Shown here in pieces: positions 11,737 through 22,989 of a stretch of DNA of 64,000 nucleotides. The notes beneath the pieces were generated by a model. It was not told the DNA's origin and searched no databases. It was given only the letters and a program-made list of their open reading frames with translations. The stretch is from Schistocerca nitens (taxonomy: Eukaryota > Arthropoda > Insecta > Orthoptera > Acrididae), in the NCBI RefSeq assembly GCF_023898315.1, contig NC_064615.1:731831450-731895449 (forward strand). Direction: 5' to 3'. The position numbers and the translations under genes are program-made. Every line of letters begins with the position of its first letter. Within the stretch, counting starts at the first letter, position 1.

Positions 11737-11984
11737 TCACGAGGACATCTTCTTCTTTGACTCTTAGTTTTTTTATATCGACAACACAGGTTATTAATAG
11801 TAACAGTCTCCAACTGACAATGCCCGATGGACCCTTGGCAAAAAGTTCGTGGATCTATAATCACGTAAAGCGACTGGAAGCACGAGAAGATTTTATTCTG
11901 TCATATCGCCGCGAGACTATGCATTGATATTGACTTAACTGAAATTGCCAAAAAGCTGTGAGGTATATGAAGCCTGAATGATAA

Positions 11985-12390
11985 CCATGAATGAAAGTGA
12001 AACGTGGACATGCAATACAGAAGAAGACAGTGAGAGCTTTTGAAATGTGGTGCCATAGAATAATTTTAAAGATTAGATGGGTAGATCGACTAAAATCCAA
12101 AGAGCTACAGAATTCGAATTGAGGAAAAAATTTTCTTGACTAAAAGAAAGGATCGGTTGATAGGACACAACCTGCGACATCAAAAAAATTGTCAGTTTGA
12201 TAAGGGAAGGAAGTATGGGTGGTGAAAATTGTAGAGGGAGACCATGCCTAGATCACAGTAAACAGGTTAGAATGGATGTAGGTCGCGGTACTTATGCAGA
12301 GACGGAGAGGCTTGAACACGATAACTATCATGGAGAGCCGCATCAGGTTCAGACGGGAGACCATAATAACAATAGGACGACAACAATGAA
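11985..12390 (+). mobile_element. Old RTE-like LINE 3' fragment
   Basis: A second highly diverged RTE 3' end. It keeps recognisable blocks such as GAAACGTGGACATGCAATA, TTTTGAAATGTGGTGCCATA, AGATTAGATGGGTAGATC and TGTAGAGGGAGACCATG, and ends with CAATAGGACGACAACAATG. Many indels; no intact frame. More decayed than the copies at 2.4, 22 or 56 kb. Confidence 0.78.
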
Positions 12391-12539
12391 AATAAATTAG
12401 GAGGATCAGTTTCATCGTAGTCGTACAGACCTTCATGATGTGATATAACGTCTGTCAACTTAGGCGTCAATACCAAAGTTTTACCAAAAGTGAAATTGCG
12501 CTCTGGAAGCACGAGAGGTCCTCATAAAGTTTGAAATTA

Positions 12540-12960
12540 CTGCGTCGTAAAAGTGAAGCTGCAACCCCCAGATCTGGCGATGGTGTGCTTCTCTACATAT
12601 TCACATTTCAATACGACAAATTTTTTCCCAACGATGGATGATTTGGAGGGGATCCTTCTTGTAGAAACCTGACTTTTTGGCCGTTGAGGGAACATTGCAC
12701 GTCGAAACTCACCTTGTCGTCATCCTGGGTTCTTCATCTGGGAAAAGCGGAAGAAGTCACTAGATGAGATGTCAGAAGAATACTGGAGGGTGAAGCAAAA
12801 TCTGACAGCTCAAAGAAGCAGTATATGGGACTGTGTCCTGTGGAGAATGAGCTGGGTCGTTGTCGTGAAGCAGAAAAAGCCGCTTGGCTAGTTTCCCTCG
12901 CAACCTTGGTAGCTTCCTGTAACCTCATCAGGAGTTTGCGGTAATGTGCTCCAGGGACAG
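12540..12960 (-). mobile_element. mariner-like transposase relic (M3)
   Basis: On the minus strand, broken frames give FLLHDNDPAHSPQDTV (second catalytic Asp block of DD34D enzymes) near 12860 and SSDISSSDFFRFSQMKNPGR (third Asp block, expected YSPDLxPxDFFLFPxLK) near 12750. The two blocks are in different frames. No N-terminal HTH or terminal repeats were recognised, so this is an internal or C-terminal remnant. Confidence 0.6.
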
Positions 12961-13203
12961 TTATAAGGTTTCTAGATTATTTTTGGTATTTAAGGAATAT
13001 GACGTAAGCACTATATTTTCATTCGATGTGTCCTACTTCATATCTGTACCGTGGACATTTTTCAGACAATAGTCTTCAATTGCCGATATGTTACGCCACA
13101 AAGGTTGTGAGTACAAGCACTTTCGTTGCTGTAGTACTCTGTAAGAAGTTAGTGAGAGAGTCAGGTATGGTCACACATCTCTCGGCTCGAACGGGGATCT
13201 GTA

Positions 13204-13407
13204 AGCCGGCCGGAGTGACCGAGCGGTTCTAGGCGCTTCAGTCCGGAACCGCGCGACAGCTACGGTCGCAGGTTCGAATCCTGCCTCGGGCATGGATGTG
13301 TGTGATGTCCTTAGGTTAGTTAGGTTTAAGTAGTTCTAAGTTCTAGGGGACTGATGACCTCAGAAGTTAAGTCTCATAGTGCTCAGAGCCATTTGAACCA
13401 TTTTTTT
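13204..13407 (+). mobile_element. tRNA-derived SINE, family 1, full length
   Basis: A complete copy: head GCCGGCCGGAGTGACCGAGC, A-box-like region, B-box block GGTTCGAATCCTGCC, body, and end CCATTTGAACC followed by a short T run. Perfect 11-bp target duplications GGGGATCTGTA flank it at 13193-13203 and 13408-13418. This is the best reference copy of family 1 in the window. Confidence 0.95.
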
Positions 13408-13671
13408 GGGGATCTGTATTTAAATATTTGTGCACAGACCCACCTCACGCTGCTAACAACGCCTGCGACGGCTTGTTATTGCGTATCTTTTGGCTTATTC
13501 AAAACAGCGATCGCAGTTTTGGAGGGAAGTTAGAGGAGACGGGGGTGGGGGTGGCAGCTAGCACGCCAGTAAATTAGTTACCTCAACAAGCAGTTGCCAT
13601 GTTCAGTATACGCGTGTCAATACTATCGTACATCAATAATTCAAGAACAATCTTAATCGCATTTATTATTG

Positions 13672-14276
13672 TTATAATACCGCCAACCGGTTTCAACCCG
13701 ACGTAGGGGTCATCTTCTGGGCGTTTACGCCATTGATCGACTACTGGTGGTGTCACTCCTGTCTACATAACGGCAGGAAACTAGTTTACCAGTAATTTTT
13801 TTGCCTGTGTCTGTTATTCAGTCATTGCAATATGACTTACAGCCATCCTCATAACCCTTGTCATGTGATGGAGGGGTCAGCTGATGGAAATATTTGCCAC
13901 TTACGGTTTGATTTACATTCATTTTCAGATATTGTAAATTAGTTTCTGGAGTGAGAAAACAATTTTCCTTTTTTATGGCTGAGGTTCATCACTGAGAGAA
14001 ATGTTGACCATTTTTGCCATATAGTGTCCTTTGTATAGCTGTTTCCCAAAGTGAATCAGACTTGTCATTTAAAACGAAAAGTCGACCACTTCTAGAAATG
14101 TCTCTCACGTAAAACAAAGATATAAATTTCAGATAACTTTTCTGATACACTCTATTTTCTTACGTAGTTTCCTGCCGTTATGTAGAAAGGGGTGAAACCA
14201 CCAGCAGTCGACCAATGGTGTAAACGCCCAGAAGATGACCCCTACGTCGGGTTGAAACCGGTTGGCGGCATTATAA
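13672..14276. mobile_element. Fold-back element with 112-bp inverted arms
   Basis: Left arm 13672-13783 and right arm 14165-14276 are inverted copies of each other, beginning TTATAAT and sharing CCAACCGGTTTCAACCC, GACGTAGGGGTCATCTTCTG and CGGCAGGAAACTA. Between them lies the second copy of the 0.38-kb sequence from 11361-11736. No transposase is present and no clear target duplication is visible outside the arms. It may be a fold-back transposon that took up the core, or two arm copies inserted around it. The arms could form a long hairpin. Confidence 0.85.
13786..14163. repeat. 0.38-kb duplicated sequence, copy 2
   Basis: Direct copy of 11361-11736, here exactly filling the space between the two fold-back arms. 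It lies in the same orientation as copy 1. Confidence 0.9.
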
Positions 14277-15719
14277 CAGATAGTTTCCTGCTTCTCTGCT
14301 TTTCTCCACGACCATGTTGTCCAAAAATATCGTACATATACAGCAAAAATGAACGAAATCATTAATGTTTGAAACGTTTTAAATACCATGGCATCCAAGT
14401 TAAGAAGGCGTCATTTAAAAGAAGAAAGCGTATGATAGGATGATGACACTTTCGCAATGTTTTTGGTGGCTCTGATTGTTCAGGAACACGAAGTCATTTG
14501 AATGCTCAACTGAAGTTACATTGGACAGAATAGTGGACGAAGAAAAACGACTTTGTAGACGGAAACGCAATTAATAGTATTCAAGATGGTAGCGCTGGTG
14601 GCGGTGACGGAAACAGTACGCCTCAAAGAGAAGTTAAAGTTGTGATGGCTATGAACCTTCACCAGAAAAGAAATCCAATACTGTTACTATTTTAATAAAA
14701 TTTTTGGAAGAAGGTCTTGAACGTATTTATGATGATAATCGTACAGCTTCACGTAAAGATGCGACATGCAGGTCGTTACTGAAGAGACATCCGTTTATGA
14801 AAAGCACATCGTTAATCAAAGTAACATTTGATTATGCAGAGGAAGAAAGGCGTGACGAACATCCATCTCGAGGAAACACGGCAATCAGAAAACTGCAGGT
14901 ATAACAACTCATTCTGTCCCAATTTGACATACCAAAGAATGAAAGAGAATGAGTCTAATACTGGCATCTGGAATTTATGGCAATGCTAAAAAGCAAGAGA
15001 AATTGAGCAGATAAAGTTTAAATGTTCTGCAGCTTTCATAGCGCATGTCAAGAAAGAACACAAAATATGCCGCAGACGTATAACTGATTTCATGACAGCC
15101 AGAGATGTACGGAAAGACCAAGTTACTCGCCAGTCTGGGCCCCATTTTGTTGAAGGAATAAACCAGAAAACTGCGACAACTACACTGAATGTCGAACACT
15201 GATCATTTAAAATCCTTTTTAGTGAACGTTGTTAATGACAGTGCGGCATATAATCAGAAATGTGTACTACTTTGCAGTTCTTGCTGAGCTTACAAGAACA
15301 CAACAATAGCAACTGATTTATTTGCGGGTAAATACACTGTATGCAAGATCATTCCGCCAAAATCAACTAAATGCGTAGGCCTCCGGATGTATACAGCTCC
15401 CGGCAATACAAAATATATGCAAGAAGGATGACGGGCTCTACAAGGACTCTATGCAGTGACTTCGACACTAAAATAGGAAATAGAATTTTCATAATGAAAA
15501 TACATTCTGTTATTCATAACCAGCTGTCTGCTCCAGCCTATGCCTCAATATTTCTGACAGGTGGCTGGATGTAATACTGTCGCACAAGCTGCTGAATTCA
15601 AGAATGTGATTTAAGTGGCATTTGATTTTGCAGGTGAAGAGTGTGGTTCTGAAGAATGTCGAGATACTGTTTTCGCCAAATGTGCCTATTTGTGATGTTG
15701 CATATTGTTTCATGAATTG
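14277..15719. other. No recognisable gene
   Basis: AT-rich. Some stretches (14700-14900, 15370-15570) have moderately long frames but no motif I recognise. The general texture suggests decayed transposon coding sequence, which I cannot assign. Confidence 0.35.
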
Positions 15720-15729
15720 TATTGAGGAA

Positions 15730-15954
15730 ACTGGAAATTTGTGGTAAGGTCTTATGGGACCAAACTGCTAAGGCCATCTGTCTCTAAGCTTACACACTAC
15801 TTAATCTAATTTAAACTAACTTACGCTAAGGACGACGCACACACCCACACCCACACACACACGTGCCCAAGGGAGGACTCCAACCTCCGACGGGGGAAGC
15901 CGCGCGGACCGTAACAAGATGCCTCAGACCGCTCGGCTACGCCACGCAGCTTTT
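15730..15954 (-). mobile_element. tRNA-derived SINE, family 2
   Basis: A different tRNA-derived SINE read on the minus strand: head near GCTGCGTGGCGTAGCCGAGC, B-box-like GGAGGTTGGAGTCCTCCC, then a body with a CA/CCA-rich stretch (15837-15862) and an end near CCTTACCACAAATTTCC. Perfect 10-bp target duplications TATTGAGGAA lie at 15720-15729 and 15955-15964. The head is unrelated to that of family 1. Confidence 0.85.
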
Positions 15955-16270
15955 TATTGAGGAATATTATGTGCAATTTTGAAGTGTTCTTGTGGGCAAA
16001 CTAAGAGTAACACAGTCGAGTGTTTTAACGATGCTAGTCACAATGGTATGTAAAGCTTCTAAATACAGCAAGAACACCGAATTCCTGTTCGAGCTGAGAG
16101 ACATCCTTTTTGAGCGGTCTCGAAGTAGCTCGGAGAATTCAGAGACAAAAACACAGAGTGTGATGAGTTTTGGAAATATGATTTGATAAAGATAAATTTG
16201 AGAAGTGTGAAGATTTTCAGGCAATGTTGTTGGTGCATTGCTTGTCTGCGCCTAATTTATGACGTGTTTG

Positions 16271-16465
16271 GAGTCCACCTCCGTAGCGTAGCGGTAGCGT
16301 TACCACCTACCACGCAGGGGGTCCAGGTTCTTCATCATCATTTCCATCATCATTGACTCGCAAGTCGCCGACTCGGCGTCAGCTAAAAAGGACTTGCAAT
16401 ACGGCTGCCGAACACCCCGAATGGGGCTTTCCGGCAAACGATGCCATACGATCATTTCATTTTTC
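16271..16465 (+). mobile_element. tRNA-derived SINE, family 3
   Basis: A third retroposon type. Its head carries GTAGCGTAGCGGTAGCGTTA (A-box-like) and GGGGGTCCAGGTTC (B-box-like). The body contains CATCATTTCCATCATCATTG, GACTCGCAAGTCGCC and ACACCCCGAATGGGGC and ends in ATCATTTCATTTTTC. Perfect 12-bp target duplications ATGACGTGTTTG flank it at 16259-16270 and 16466-16477. No coding capacity. Confidence 0.85.
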
Positions 16466-16477
16466 ATGACGTGTTTG

Positions 16478-17575
16478 CAAAACGAAAGCCTTAGCGGGAT
16501 TTTTCTTTGTTGGTTCGAGTTAGTTACTGTCAGTGCTCAAAAGAAAATAAGGAAAGTTACTGGTTGACATGGCTTGCACTCTGAAGTTATACATTTACTT
16601 CTTTATGATTTCAATGATTAATTTCGTAGCATAATCATATTTTTTAAGAAGAAGTAATGATTTTTTTTGTAAAGATGGTTGTAATAGTTAAAGAAGGAAG
16701 CAGAGTTACAATATAATTTTTTGAATGCTAGTCTCTTTTACATCACTCAGTAAATGCAGAATCCTCCACCGTCTCGCCACGGAAGTTTCGGTTTTGCATT
16801 ACGTGTTGCCGCATTGCACTAAGTGGAACACAGCTGCTTAAAAGTGAAGCATGGTGTGCTTAGAATGGTTGCATGTTCTTGCTGCTGCACTGTGCTTTTG
16901 GCGTTCATCGCTTGGAGTAGTACCGACTTTCCGTTGCCACAGATAACCGCAAGGATTTATCAGGGCCAGTTTAAAATTACAGTCAGGACACAGTTAAATC
17001 ATTCACAATCGTGTGTTGCATTTCAAAATTGTTGTCAGGTATCGTTTAGGTAGACAGATTTATTCTTACAGTGCAGTGCTACATTTGCATATGTATGAGA
17101 TAGCGTTTGTAAGTTTATTCAGTCAATTGTTCACGTAGAATTACAGGGCAGTTTTTGGGTAACATTTTTGGTCACTTATTCTTTCAAAATTAGTTTTGTA
17201 ATTTTATGAAGCATTTTTATTCTGTTAGTTTCGTCTGTCGGAATTGCAAATCACGTATCGTGACCTCACGCATTGTAGCACTATTTACTGCACTGCACAA
17301 TACAGAGTTTTTAGGATAGCTTATTTAACATACAGTTTCACGTTTTCTGATTAGTTTGGTAAATGTTAGTTCAAATACAGTTATACAATTTCAGATAGTT
17401 TTGGCAACTCATTCTTATCAGGCAGAGTTTCACTTGTATCGTCCACGATTGCAATGCAGACACGCAAGAAGTAAAAGGTAGAAACCAGTTCAGTCCAGTA
17501 CAGTTATAGTTCACATCATTCGCTATGTTATTTATTTTTATTCAAAAAAAATTATACATTTTACTCCTTACGAGC
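16478..17575. other. No recognisable gene
   Basis: AT-rich. The plus frame at 16823-17053 has a hydrophobic Cys-rich stretch (MVACSCCCTVLLAFIAW) but no supporting context; I treat it as chance. Confidence 0.35.
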
Positions 17576-17579
17576 ATAA

Positions 17580-18180
17580 ACATGTAGCACCGGTTCCTGA
17601 CAGTCCGAGAAACCTATCTCTATTACGTTGTCACATGATGGTTGGGTCTTCTCGGATTTCGGCGTTGGTAACTCCACATGTTTTCGCTGCTTCCTTTGCT
17701 CCTTTGTCTCTGGATTATAGTCATGCGCCCGGCGCTTGTCCTTGGTGATTAGGCGGCTAAGGAAGTCATGTAGTTATCCTGACACAGCTGCAACGTTGCC
17801 ACTACTTACTCGATTAGGCGTGACTTTTGAGTGGATGAGGGCAGTCGCAGAACCAAGCGGGCGGCGACGTTTGTCAGGTTCAAAATGTCGTCTGAGAAGT
17901 TGAAAGGTGATCCATGACTGGTTATAGCTTTTCTCATTATCGTCTACATGGCGATACTCCGCTCTTGGAGAAACAGTGCGTCCACTTCTGTTGAGTTTCC
18001 CGGCTCTTCACGGAGAGGTGATCTACCACTTCGTTCTTCGTCATTCAAACTCGTCTGACCACAGTGTAAGCATATAAGCCACCTAACAACTATGTTATAT
18101 GATCGCGTATTACTGCCGTACACTTCTACCAATTTAGCATGAATCATTGCGGCGCTATTTCCTTTTGCCTAGGTGATAAT
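17580..18180 (-). mobile_element. mariner-like transposon relic (M4)
   Basis: Minus-strand mariner-family coding remnant. The N-terminal HTH reads IHAKLVEVYGSNTRSYNIVV then LNDEERSGRSPLREEPGNS at about 17990-18145. Further along, near 17730-17640, YNPETKEQRKQRKHVELPT matches the segment just after the first catalytic Asp (HxYxPExKxQSxxW). Stops lie between the blocks. No second or third Asp block and no terminal repeats were seen. Confidence 0.65.
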
Positions 18181-19498
18181 TAAAACTTTATGACTATGCA
18201 TCGTAGAATTATCAAATAATGTGGTACTAATACCACATGAATTCCGAAAAATACGAGAAAGAAAAAAAATGTAGGCAGAGGTTATGTTAGGAAATAAGTT
18301 TTACATAAAACAAAGAAGATTATAATTTTCAAGGTGTTAAGTTCTCACAGACGTGGTGCAACATGTGGCGTATTAAATAGTTATTAGCTGCATAGTAATG
18401 CATTCCTTATTTTCCTTGGAGGCAATTTCAGGCAGCTAATGTGGCCGCCCTATCTTCGTAGACGTGAGTTTCGTGGCAATCGACCACTACGGGCCGGCCT
18501 GGGAGCGGCAGTCGATTGTACGGCTGCCTAGCACGCTCGGTTCGCGCGCAGCAGTGGAGCGAAACCTCGGCTTGTGCGGACACCTGGAGAAAGTCAGCAA
18601 AATTTCGTTGAGGACCAACAGAAATAGATCTGTAAAACGTGCTCTGTAAAATATATTTCGAATTTATCAACCCTACAAGATCAAATAAAGAAACTAATTC
18701 GTATTTTCACAACCATTTTAAATTAACTCGTTGTAAATAAGACAATTCTTTCCCGCAAATTCCCCTGTTTGTGCGCGTTACCTATTCTAGACAGGACATG
18801 TGGGTTGCTTAGTTGTAATAATGTGAATCACCTCGAAACTCAATGGGGTCTCTCTTTTAACTTCAAACATCAATTGCTTATGTTTGGCTGCTGCACACAA
18901 CGAAAACACCTTCATAGCAAAAACAACAACTTCAATATACTACATGTTGTATCTGTTATCTATGGGCCTCCTAAGCACGGAAAGGTTTTAAGACAGTTAA
19001 GGTATCTTGAAATCTAAATCTAGTTTGAAAACGATAGACATTTATTTGTTCTTTACGATGCACAAAGTTCACATAAAATTGAAAGAGAGCAAAGTTCCGT
19101 AAAATCTCAGAATAACTTACATAAAATGACGCCAACGCTCTGTCTGGGCGAGGGGGGTGGTATCAGACTGTATGAAAGACTATATCAGCGGACCGACGAT
19201 AGGTCATCCTCTCTGTGCTAGGTACGGAGGTACGGTGGCAGCGGCGACTCATTTGATTGGATACGCCAAAAACTTGTAACAAAAGCAACCGACATTCTTA
19301 TACTGCTCGGGCGGCGTTACGGCGTCCTGTCCTTTGATGTCCATAAAACTGTTCTGTGGAGTTGGCAGTGGCGGCACGGCGGTGTCTGACCTCAGCGAGG
19401 ACAGACTCCAGCTACTGCCACTAAGAGCACGGAGCGAGCAGCAGCCACACTTCGTCAAACTACTCTATTCCCTCGTCCCTCCTAATAGGAGTCACTAA
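18181..19498. other. No recognisable gene
   Basis: Mixed-composition DNA. The 18430-18650 patch is GC-richer and could be a repeat end or short exon but shows no motif. A C run (about 19499-19509) marks the 5' edge of RTE-B. Confidence 0.35.
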
Positions 19499-19504
19499 CC
19501 CCCC

Positions 19505-22500
19505 CCCCCTCCCCCATGAACCAAAGACCTTGCCGTTGGTGGGGAGGCTTCAGTGCCTCAGCGATACAGATAGCCGTGCCGTAGGTGCAAGCACAATGGA
19601 GCGGTATCTGATGAGAGGCCAGACAAACGTGTGATTCCTGAAGAGGGACAGCAGCCTTTTCAGTAGTTGCAGGGGCAACAGTCTGGACGATTGACTGATC
19701 TGGCCTTGTAACACTAACCAAAATGGCCTTGCTGTGCTGGTACTGCGAACGGCTGAAAGCAAGGGGAAACTACAGCCGTAATTATTCCCGAGGGAATGCA
19801 GCTTTACTGTATGGTTAAATGATGATGGCGTCCTCCTGGGTAAAATATTCCGGAGGCAAAATAGTCCCCCATTCGGATCTCCGGGCGGAGACTACTCAAG
19901 AGGACGTCGTTATCAGGAGAAAGAAAACTGGCGTTCTACGGATCGGAGCGTGGAATGTCAGATCCCTTAATCGGGCAGGAAGTTGGGAAAATTTAAAAAG
20001 GGAAATTGATAGGTTAAAGTTAGATATAGTGGGAATTACCGAAGTTTGGTGGCAGGAGGAACAAGACTTCTGGGCAGGTAAATGCAGGTTTATAAATACA
20101 AAATCAAATAGGGGTAATGCAAGAGTATGGTTAATAATGAATAAAAAATAGGAGTGCGGGTAAGCTACTACAAACAGCATAGTGAACGCATTATTGTGGC
20201 CAAGATAGACACGAAGCCCACGCCTACTACAGTAGTACAAGTTTATATGCCAACTAGCTCTACAGATGACGAAGAAATTGAAGAAATGTATGATGAGATA
20301 AAAGAAATTATTCAATAGTGAAGAGAGACGAAAATTTAATAGTCATGAGTAACTGGAATTCGATAGCAGGAAAAGGAAGAGAAGGAAGCGTAGTAGGTGA
20401 ATATGGACTGCGGATAAGAAATGAAAGAGGAAACCGCCTAGTAGAATTTTGCACCGAGCATAACTTAATCAAAGCTAACACTTGTTTCAAGAATCATAAA
20501 AGAAGTATACATGGAAGAAACCTGGAGATACTGACAGGTTTCAGACAGATTATGTAATGGTAAGACGGAGATTTAGGAACCAAGTTTTAAGTTGTAAGAC
20601 ATTTCCAGGGGCAGATATGGACTCTGACGACAACCTATTGGTTATGAACTGTAGATTAAAACTGAGGAAACTGCAAAAAGGTGGCAATTTAAGGAGATGG
20701 ATAAACTGGCTAAACCAGTGGTTGTACAGTTTCAGCGAGAGCATAAGGGAACAATTGACAGGAACGGGGGAAAGAAATACAGTAGAAGAATAATCGGTAG
20801 CTTTGAGGGATGAAGTAGTGGGGCAGCAGAGGATCAATTAGGTAAAAATACGAGGGCTAGTAGAAATCCTTGGGTAACAGAAGAAATATTGAATTTAACT
20901 GATGAAAGGAGAAAATATAAAAATTCAGTAAATGAAGCAGGCGAAAAGGAATACAAACGTCTCAAAAATGAGATCGACCGGAAGTGCAAAGTGGCTACGC
21001 AGGGATGGCTAAAGGTCAAATGTAAGGATGTAGAGGCTTATCTCACTAGGGGTAGGATAAATACTGCCTACATGAAAATTGAAGAGACCTTTGGAGAAAA
21101 GAGAACAACTTGCATGAATATCAAGAGCTCAGATGGAGAAAAGAGAACCACTTGTATGAATATCAAGAGCTCAGATGGAAATCCAGTTTTAAGCAGCGAA
21201 GGGAAATCAGAAAGGTGGAAGGAGTTATAGAGGGTCTATACAAGGGCGATGTACTTGAGGACAATATTATGGGAATGGAAGAGGATGTAGATGAAGATGA
21301 AATAGGAGATATGATACTACGTGAAGAGTTTGACAGAGTACTGAAAGACCGAAGTCGAAAGAAGGCCCTGGGAGTAGACAACATTCCATTAGAACTACTG
21401 ACATCCTTGGGAGAACCTGTTCTGTCAAATCTCTACCATCTGGTGAGCAAAATGTATGAGACAGGTGAAATACCCTCAGACTTCAAGAAGAATATAATAA
21501 TTCCAACCCCAAAGAAAGCAGATGTTTACAGATGTGAAAATTACCGAACTATCAGTTTAATAAACCACGGCTGCCAAATATTAACGCGAATTCTTTACAG
21601 ATGAATGGAAAAACTGGTAGAAGCCGACCTCGGGGAAGATCAGTTTGGATTCTGTAGAAATACTGGAACACGTGAGGCAATACCGACCCTACGACTTATC
21701 TTAGAAGCTAGATTAAGGAAAGGCAAACCTAAGTTTCTAGGATTTGTAGACTTAGAGAAAGCTTTTGAGGATGTTGACTGGAATATCAAATTCTGAAAGT
21801 GGCAGAGGTAAAATACAGGGAGCGAAAGGCTATTTACAATTAGTACAGAAACCAGATGGCAGTTATAAGAGTCGAGGGATATGAAAGGGAAGCAGTGGTT
21901 GGGAAGGGAGTGAGACAGGGTTTTAGCCTCTCCCCGATGTTATTCAATCTGTATACTGAGTAAGCAGTAAAGGACACAAGAGAAAAATTCGGAGTAGGTA
22001 TTAAAATCCACGGAGAAGAGATAAAAACATTAATGTTCGCCGATGACATTGTAATTCTGTCAGACACAGAAAAGGACTTGGAAGAGCAGTTGAACGGAAT
22101 GGACAGTGTCTTGAAAGGAGAATATAAGATGAACATCAACAAAAGCAAAACGAGGATAATGGAATGTAGTCGAATTAAGTGGGGTGATGCTGAGGGAATT
22201 AGATTAGGAAATGAGGCACTTAAAGTAGTAAAGGAGTTTTACTATTTGGGGAGCAAAATAACTGATGATGGTCGAGGTAGAGAGGATATAAAATGTAGAC
22301 GGGCAATGGCAAGGAAAGCGTTTCTGAAGAAAAGGAATTTGTTAATGTCGAGTATAGATTTAAGTGTCAGGAAGTCGTTTCTGAAAGTATTTGTATGGAG
22401 TGAAGCCATGTATGGATGTGAAACATGAACGATAAATAGTTTGGACAAGAAGAGAATAGAAGCTTTCGAAATGTGGTGCTACAGAAGAATGCTGAAGATT

Positions 22501-22803
22501 AGATGGGTAGATCACATAACTAATGAGGAGGTACTGAATAGAATTGGGGAGAAGAGGAGTTTGTGGCACAACTTGAGTAGAAGAAGGGATCGGTTGGTAG
22601 GACATGTTCTGAGGAATCAAGGGATCACCAATTTAGTATTGGAGGGCAGCGTGGAGGGTAAAAATCGTAGAGGAAGATCAAGAGATGAGTACACGAAGCA
22701 GGTTCAGAAGGATGTAGGCTGCAGTACGTAGTGGGAGATGAAGCAGCTTGGACAGGATAGAGCTGCATCAAACCAGTCTCAGGACTGAAGACAACAACAA
22801 CAA
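19505..22803 (+). mobile_element. RTE-like LINE, near full length, dead (RTE-B)
   Basis: About 3.3 kb running from the conserved 5' leader (CCATGAACC, CTTGCCGTTGGTGGGGAGGC) to the CAACAACAACA tail. The leader, endonuclease, RT and 3' domain align with copies C and D. No target duplication was seen, and a decayed repeat end abuts the tail. It has many more stops and indels than C or D, so it is the oldest long copy. See the pseudogene entry for residue-level damage. Confidence 0.92.
19819..22788 (+). pseudogene. RTE endonuclease-reverse transcriptase, broken (RTE-B)
   Basis: The ancestral protein has an AP-like endonuclease, a reverse transcriptase and a C-terminal domain and would nick DNA and prime reverse transcription there. 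The frame is cut at about 20149, 20317, 20793, 21230, 21604, 21796 and 21960. The endonuclease blocks are damaged: the MGDWNS motif reads MSNWNS, losing the catalytic Asp, and DSDHNLL reads DSDDNLL, losing the His. RT motifs remain readable: KKALGVDNIPLELL, DLEKAFEDVDW and LMFADDIVILSDT (catalytic FADD). A 42-bp in-frame tandem duplication (21093-21176) repeats GEKRTTCMNIKSSD. At about 22426 TGA replaces the Trp codon of ETW. Confidence 0.9.
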
Positions 22804-22846
22804 CATCATATGAAGCGCTGTATCTGCGTCATTTTGTGAACTTGCT

Positions 22847-22967
22847 TTGGTTTCAATAAAATCCGAAGTCATTTACAGCACGTGTGTCAGTTTTCACCTC
22901 TCTGCCTACGTTATTCCTTGAACGTTGACTTTTCAAACGTTAACGGACTTTTGGGTCAACCTGTACA
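22847..22967. mobile_element. One terminal arm of a DUF4817-type transposon
   Basis: Aligns, with moderate divergence, to the right TIR of the element at 42935-43597: TTTCAATAAAA, CACCTCTCTGCCTACGTTAT, GACTTTTCAAACG, GACTTTTGGGTCAACCTGTA correspond block by block. The other end is missing; it lies just downstream of the RTE-B tail. Confidence 0.65.
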
Positions 22968-22989
22968 TTGTTCGCCATTAAAAAGTCGA

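Noticed and set aside
15837-15862. CA/CCA-rich simple repeat as an independent microsatellite
   Set aside because: It lies inside the body of SINE family 2 and is part of that element.
16823-17053. Hydrophobic Cys-rich small secreted-like protein
   Set aside because: Signal-like start is plausible but there is no conserved pattern, promoter or splice context; similar frames occur by chance in AT-rich DNA.
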